A stretch of 64,000 bases of DNA from Haemonchus contortus (taxonomy: Eukaryota > Nematoda > Chromadorea > Rhabditida > Trichostrongylidae), in the NCBI GenBank assembly GCA_000469685.2, contig LS997565.1, positions 36,553,145 to 36,617,144 of the forward strand, in the 5' to 3' direction. Shown here piece after piece: positions 60,301-64,000 of the stretch. The translations under genes and the position numbers were made by a program. Each line of letters opens with the position of its first letter. The first letter of the stretch is position 1. Below the pieces are notes generated by a model. The model worked only from the letters and a program-made list of their open reading frames with translations. It had not been told where the DNA came from and made no database searches.

Positions 60301-60763
60301 TTCCTCCACCACCGCCGAATCCACCACTTGCACTGATTCCTGGTGGCCCTGTAAGTATAGCAGAGTTACTATAGAGCTTAAGTTTTCTTGAAAGTGGAAT
60401 TTGCATTCAACTGTCAAAGCATACATTTATAAATAACAGTCTCATTCGAAACGAATTTCCTTTTGGGATTTCTTACTTTCAATAAGCTATTGAGCCCAGT
60501 TACTCCAAACTCTTTTGAAGGGGTTCTAGTAGACTCTCCTGATCACAGCACCGAATAATACGAAGTATCGAGAACGAAGCACTTCGATTAAAAAGAACTT
60601 GAATGAGTAGGTTCTCAGAAAGCCTCTGTATTTGAGGGTCCACGTTAAAAAATGGCTTTTGTTCACGATCTTTAATCAAAACGTCCAGTATGGATGGAAA
60701 CTGACCTTGTGCCGAAACTGTGTAAGAAATTAAAAGAAGAAGAAGAACCGGCGTCACAATCAT
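57328..60763 (-). CDS. Secreted Gly/Ser/Trp-rich repeat protein (3' end unresolved)
   Basis: Seven exons: 60706-60763, 60272-60348, 59952-60012, 59713-59892, 57595-57798, 57427-57537, 57328-57360. Exon 1 is a signal peptide, MIVTPVLLLLLISYTVSAQ. The rest is low-complexity: GGFGGGGGNPPPGPPPGQ, then four near-identical units of GGWGGQSGGxQPSG, then units of GGWGSDRGxxGPSGSG, then GGPGGWGRGGSGGWGG and SRFGGWRHGFG. Every exon boundary falls in phase 1 inside a glycine codon, which allows exons to be gained, lost or skipped without frameshift. In exon 4 a TAG at 59684 would end the protein if the weak donor TCAG|GTTCGG is not used, so two isoforms are possible. After exon 7 a donor (GTAAGG) or read-through to a TAA about 50 bases on are both open. 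Likely extracellular (cuticle, eggshell or adhesive); no family assigned. Confidence 0.72.
58565..58830 (+). mobile_element. tRNA-like SINE, copy 12 (old)
   Basis: Recognisable by GGCAAGTCGATGGCACCTTCACATGCATGG, GAAGTGCTGGCTTGTA, GCTGGGAAGCGCAAATCATTGTATGGGGCATACG and TACGATCCTGAACGAAAGTCGGGG-like sequence. Lies in intron 4 of the Gly-rich gene. Confidence 0.6.
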
Positions 60764-60797
60764 GGCTATGAGAGCGCAGTTGGCTGGCGGGAAACCT

Positions 60798-60806
60798 CCT
60801 TATATA
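60798..60806 (-). promoter_or_regulatory. TATA box of the Gly-rich gene
   Basis: Minus strand reads TATATAAGG about 35-43 bases before the ATG at 60763, which would put transcription start roughly 10-15 bases before the start codon. No acceptor site lies between, so this gene is probably not trans-spliced there. A consensus TATA box fits a strongly expressed tissue-specific secreted protein. Confidence 0.6.
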
Positions 60807-61100
60807 GGACGTCGGACTACGTCACACTAAACAAGCGGGCGCACACGTACATTGTCACGCTGTCGAGCGAATAGCTTATTCTGGTAGACAGGAAATAAGA
60901 AGATGCTCTGAGTCACTCGCATAACTGCAATTAACCAGCTCAACCTAATTATCAGAACCGTAATCTTAAAGGTTACCAGTAATCTACCAACGATAATTTA
61001 TTAGAGCATTTCTCTGATGATAAACGATAACAATTCTTTTTTCTCCAACCACTGTTCCGTTCAGTACAGTTTCTAGGCGCTGTTATCGTTCTGGAGTCTT
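60807..61100. other. Upstream region of the Gly-rich gene
   Basis: No gene; promoter region of the Gly-rich gene. Palindromic TGATAAACGATAACAATTC-like AT-rich sequence near 61015; nothing further recognised. Confidence 0.4.
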
Positions 61101-61103
61101 AAA

Positions 61104-61345
61104 AATGATATAATGACAAGTGGCGCACTACCACACTCGTGTGAACCTAGGATCGTCTGGGACTTGGATCGACACCCGCCCAGGCAAACTGTTCCATTTC
61201 CAGGGTAGTTTAATTGGTGCGAGACTCGCCTGGGAGGGTGAAAGCACCGTATGATGGCTGTACTACCCACACGCAATCAAACCGCCCCTACCATTTTGAA
61301 TGGAAGCTAAATTAGGGGAAGGAGGATCACGAAAACGGACTCGAT
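61104..61345 (+). mobile_element. tRNA-like SINE, copy 13
   Basis: ATAATGACAAGTGGCGCACTACCACACTCG, GACTTGGATCGACACCCG, GAGACTCGCCTGGGAGGGTGAAAGCACCG, CCATTTTGAATGGAAGC. The middle is intact but the box B region is degraded. Confidence 0.7.
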
Positions 61346-62689
61346 AAAAAAAAGAACCAAGATTTTGTGATCATTTCACGAGAGCCCAGATCATGCCAGC
61401 TTGTCTCAGTGTATCGGTCTGCACAGTACCCACTTTCATCTCAATTTCTAAAAAGGATCTGGACCAAGGCTCATACTTGTTCCTCTAGCTCAAGGAGCAA
61501 ATGAAGAAGAGCCAAAGGACAGGCGTAAGCGCTGACAGGGTCGTAACAACTAAGTTTCCGAGAAGCAAGAATTATTATTGATTAGCCTCCAGCTTATTGT
61601 GGATATGGAGTGACCAAACACACTCCAACAGAAAGCTTTATCCAGATTGTCAAATATTTTTCACTTCAGTTGAAGAGAATCAATTTCTAGTAGAAGAGTG
61701 TTCATGGCAATTAGCTGGTGTTCAAAGTATCGTCTGCGTTATCGGAACTGGTATTTCAAAGAGCTGTTTTCTCGACTCTGAAAATTAGGCCAGAAACTCT
61801 GATTCCAAGTACGTAGTTCTTGACGCCTATTGAAGTGTTCTTCAAATGCCTGGCCAAAGAACAAATTGTGTTTTTTGGTGTTCTATATGTTGCCAACATC
61901 GGACTATTGTTTTTCTACTGTTTCTGTTTAAAAAAACTTAATATCAATAAATCGTAAGTAGCTCTAGGAGTATTGGATGAAGTAAGAGCGGCGGTATTAT
62001 AAAAAGTTTGAATAAAACGCATTTCTGGAAGTGATTGCTTTACCAATGAGTACTTAAACAGAATCTTCGAGTAGCTGCAGGTAAGGATGGTCTCAGATCA
62101 CTAATAATTACAACGCATTTGAAGCTTGGACACAATCATCAATCGAAGTGACTCCTGGAAAATGCTTTATAGAGTTCCTTTGGAACAACAGAAGTGCTTG
62201 AGGCATATGTTTCGGTAGAGTCATGGAAGAAACGTAGCCATAATTATTTCCACAAGCTTTCTGAAGACAACTTTTACGTTGATATCCTTGAAAAATAATA
62301 CACTCGATAAGAATGGTTTATCGAAATGTCACAAAGAAGACGTTTAAAGCCTTTATGATAGTATAGACCCATACATACAAAGCCTAGGCGTCTTTTACAC
62401 CTGAAAGCGTTTTCAGAGCGTGACACTTTATTTAATCTAATGGAACCCTTTACTTATTTCTGTGAACCAATTCAAGAGGAAACCAAACGTATACAGCTTT
62501 CAAACAGCAAACTAGCTTTTGAACAGCCAACGATTCCCAGCTGAAATCCTCTTAAGAAATTCATTCCATTCATTCTAATGTGATAGGCGATGGATATGAA
62601 CATTTTGAAGGACCGAAATGGAGAAGATGAGGGTTGGAATAGTAATGTTGGTATTATTTAAACGTAATGATGCGGTGCACATCATTACT
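61346..62689. other. Intergenic, no gene recognised
   Basis: AT-rich. Short frames on either strand show no domain or splice continuity. Confidence 0.5.
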
Positions 62690-62945
62690 TCCATTGAGGT
62701 GGAGTAGGTACAAATTGCCATCGCCAACACAGGCATGGCCCACTCCAAACAAACCTATTGCTTCCCAAGCTGGGTCAATGGGTAAAGGATTGGTCTTGGA
62801 GTGAATACACTTATATGTTTTGCCAGTTCAATGTAATATACAGATACGCATTCAAACGGCCACTACGATGTTGAATAAAAGTCAAATGTGTTGGCGCATC
62901 CCAAAACGGGATTGTCCACCTCTGAAAGCCTTCATCAAGCCAGGA
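62690..62945 (+). mobile_element. tRNA-like SINE, copy 14 (old)
   Basis: GAGGTGGAGTAGGTACAAATTGCCATCGCCAACACAGGCATGGCCC, TAATATACAGATACGCATTCAAACGGCCACTACGATGTTGAATAAAAGTC (given here only as landmarks), GGCGCATCCCAAAACGGGATTG. Box B and the GGGAGG block are largely lost. Confidence 0.6.
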
Positions 62946-63439
62946 TTTTTGTAGTCTTGAATCCTCTCACTCCACTTTGATTGTCTAGACAACATTTGAA
63001 CTTCCCAAATTCGCATATCGGAGTTCCCCCATCGTGTTCATATTCGCTCAATGGCATTGACAAAAAGTTTGTTGAAAATGATTTATTGTTCGCATCAATC
63101 AGTTCAATACAAAAAAAGTTTTGCATGCAACCAAAATGCTCAGGCCCTCTTGGGGATATCAAACACTTGCCTTCTACCTTAACACTTCACAGACGGTAGA
63201 TCTGGATGAGAGAAAGGTGTTTAGAAGTCTGCAAGACGAAAGGGCTGGGGAGGAAGTGATGCCGGAGGAAAGCAATCTGCAAATGAAGAGAAGTAATGCA
63301 AATCAACTAACAACGTGTGTTTTGTTTCAGTCATTCAGATGTTATCCAAGGGTAAAAAGTTGCAGCGTAATGCCTTCATGGCTGATTTTACTGCCTTTAG
63401 GGCATATTTGTTGAAATGAGGCGTAGTGTTCTCCTATAA
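62946..63439. other. Intergenic, no gene recognised
   Basis: A 97-codon + frame at 63121-63414 includes VDLDERKVFRSLQDERAGEE, mildly coding-like, but without acceptor/donor context or family resemblance. Confidence 0.4.
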
Positions 63440-63725
63440 AAGGATGAGAATCTTTTAGCGTCAATCAGTCCTGTTTTAGGATGCGTCCTCCGCATTCCAA
63501 CTCCATTCAGAATCGCAGTGGCGTTTAAATGCCTATGTGGCCTATACAATGACTTGCGGTGGACAACCGGAGTTCGAATTAGGGCTTTTACCCTTAATGA
63601 TGAGTCTGGGACCAATCAACCGACTCTGGGGAGATGAGAGGCTTAATCGACCCCTGTCAAAACAGAATTCCATCCCGGGACAGTGTGATGGCGTAGAGGC
63701 GAGTGTCACACTACCACACATTTTA
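63440..63725 (-). mobile_element. tRNA-like SINE, copy 15
   Basis: + strand shows GCGTCCTCCGCATTCC, CCATTCAGAATCGCAGTGGCG, TGTGGCCTATACAATGACTTGCGG, GATGAGTCTGGGACCAATCAACCGACTC and the degraded tRNA-like head near 63690-63720. Confidence 0.7.
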
Positions 63726-64000
63726 TATACTAGATACATTCTACTTACTGTAACCTCAAACAATCCGAATAGGCCAAATCAATGTATATGTATGTATACC
63801 GATGTTTCCGGAACTCAAATCCGGTTGTTGCATTTAGTTTTATAGTACAATTATATATGGCAGTTTTGTTTGAGAACTACTTCGAAATAAAATTTAATAA
63901 TTGATGATATCTTCAATGAAGGCTGCTCCTTATAATAAAAATTGTTTTAATTGAAAAACAGCAGTGATTACTTTCCAGGTGACGTCATAGAGTGATGATC
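63726..64000. other. Intergenic, nothing recognised
   Basis: AT-rich right edge of the window with no supported feature. Confidence 0.5.

Noticed and set aside
1..64000. Search for CRISPR arrays, prokaryotic operons, rRNA genes and intact tRNA genes
   Set aside because: None found. Sequence is eukaryotic; direct repeats present are SINEs and the R1/R2 blocks, and tRNA-like units fail to form proper cloverleaves by eye.

Overview
This window is animal nuclear DNA with short, spliced exons, and it is best explained as a nematode, probably a clade V strongylid (hookworm or Haemonchus-like). The evidence is gene structure with many 50-190 bp exons, closely spaced same-strand genes with trans-splice-like acceptors just before the start codons, and clear homologues of genes known from C. 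elegans (eri-1, skr, ddi-1, nog-1, rrp-8, a SET/MYND gene, vps-11). Two gene pairs also match C. elegans neighbourhoods as I remember them: nog-1 with rrp-8 and eri-1 (cosmid T07A9), and set-14 with vps-11 (cosmid R06F6). All gene models below were built by hand by matching exon translations, splice sites and reading phase; exact ends are stated as firm or tentative.

Layout. 1-12.4 kb is repeat-rich and has no intact gene: copies of a tRNA-like SINE, a decayed tandem pair of UPF1-like superfamily 1 helicase fragments on the minus strand (about 6.9-9.2 kb), and a degenerate repeat array (9.1-12.3 kb) with a recurrent palindromic hairpin. 12.8-14.4 kb (+) is a four-exon TMEM203-like membrane protein gene. 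On the minus strand follow an unrecognised coding piece (14.8-15.1 kb), an ERI-1 family 3'-5' exoribonuclease (15.2-18.1 kb), an SKP1-related gene (18.4-19.2 kb) and a DDI1-type ubiquitin shuttle protease (20.5-25.3 kb).

26.4-55.4 kb (+) is a run of four genes: NOG1 ribosome-biogenesis GTPase, RRP8 rRNA methyltransferase, a SMYD-type SET/MYND protein, and VPS11 (HOPS/CORVET subunit). The spacing (about 300, 300 and 590 bp) suggests a polycistronic operon combining two ribosome-biogenesis genes with two others. VPS11 is 17.3 kb long because its introns are full of mobile DNA: SINEs, a rearranged RTE-like retroelement, a 1.47 kb element with roughly 350 bp inverted repeats, a fold-back element and a dead mariner.

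56-60.8 kb (-) holds a secreted Gly/Trp/Ser-rich repeat protein gene with a TATA box and phase-1 modular exons, plus an orphan transmembrane exon. 60.8-64 kb is intergenic with more SINE copies.
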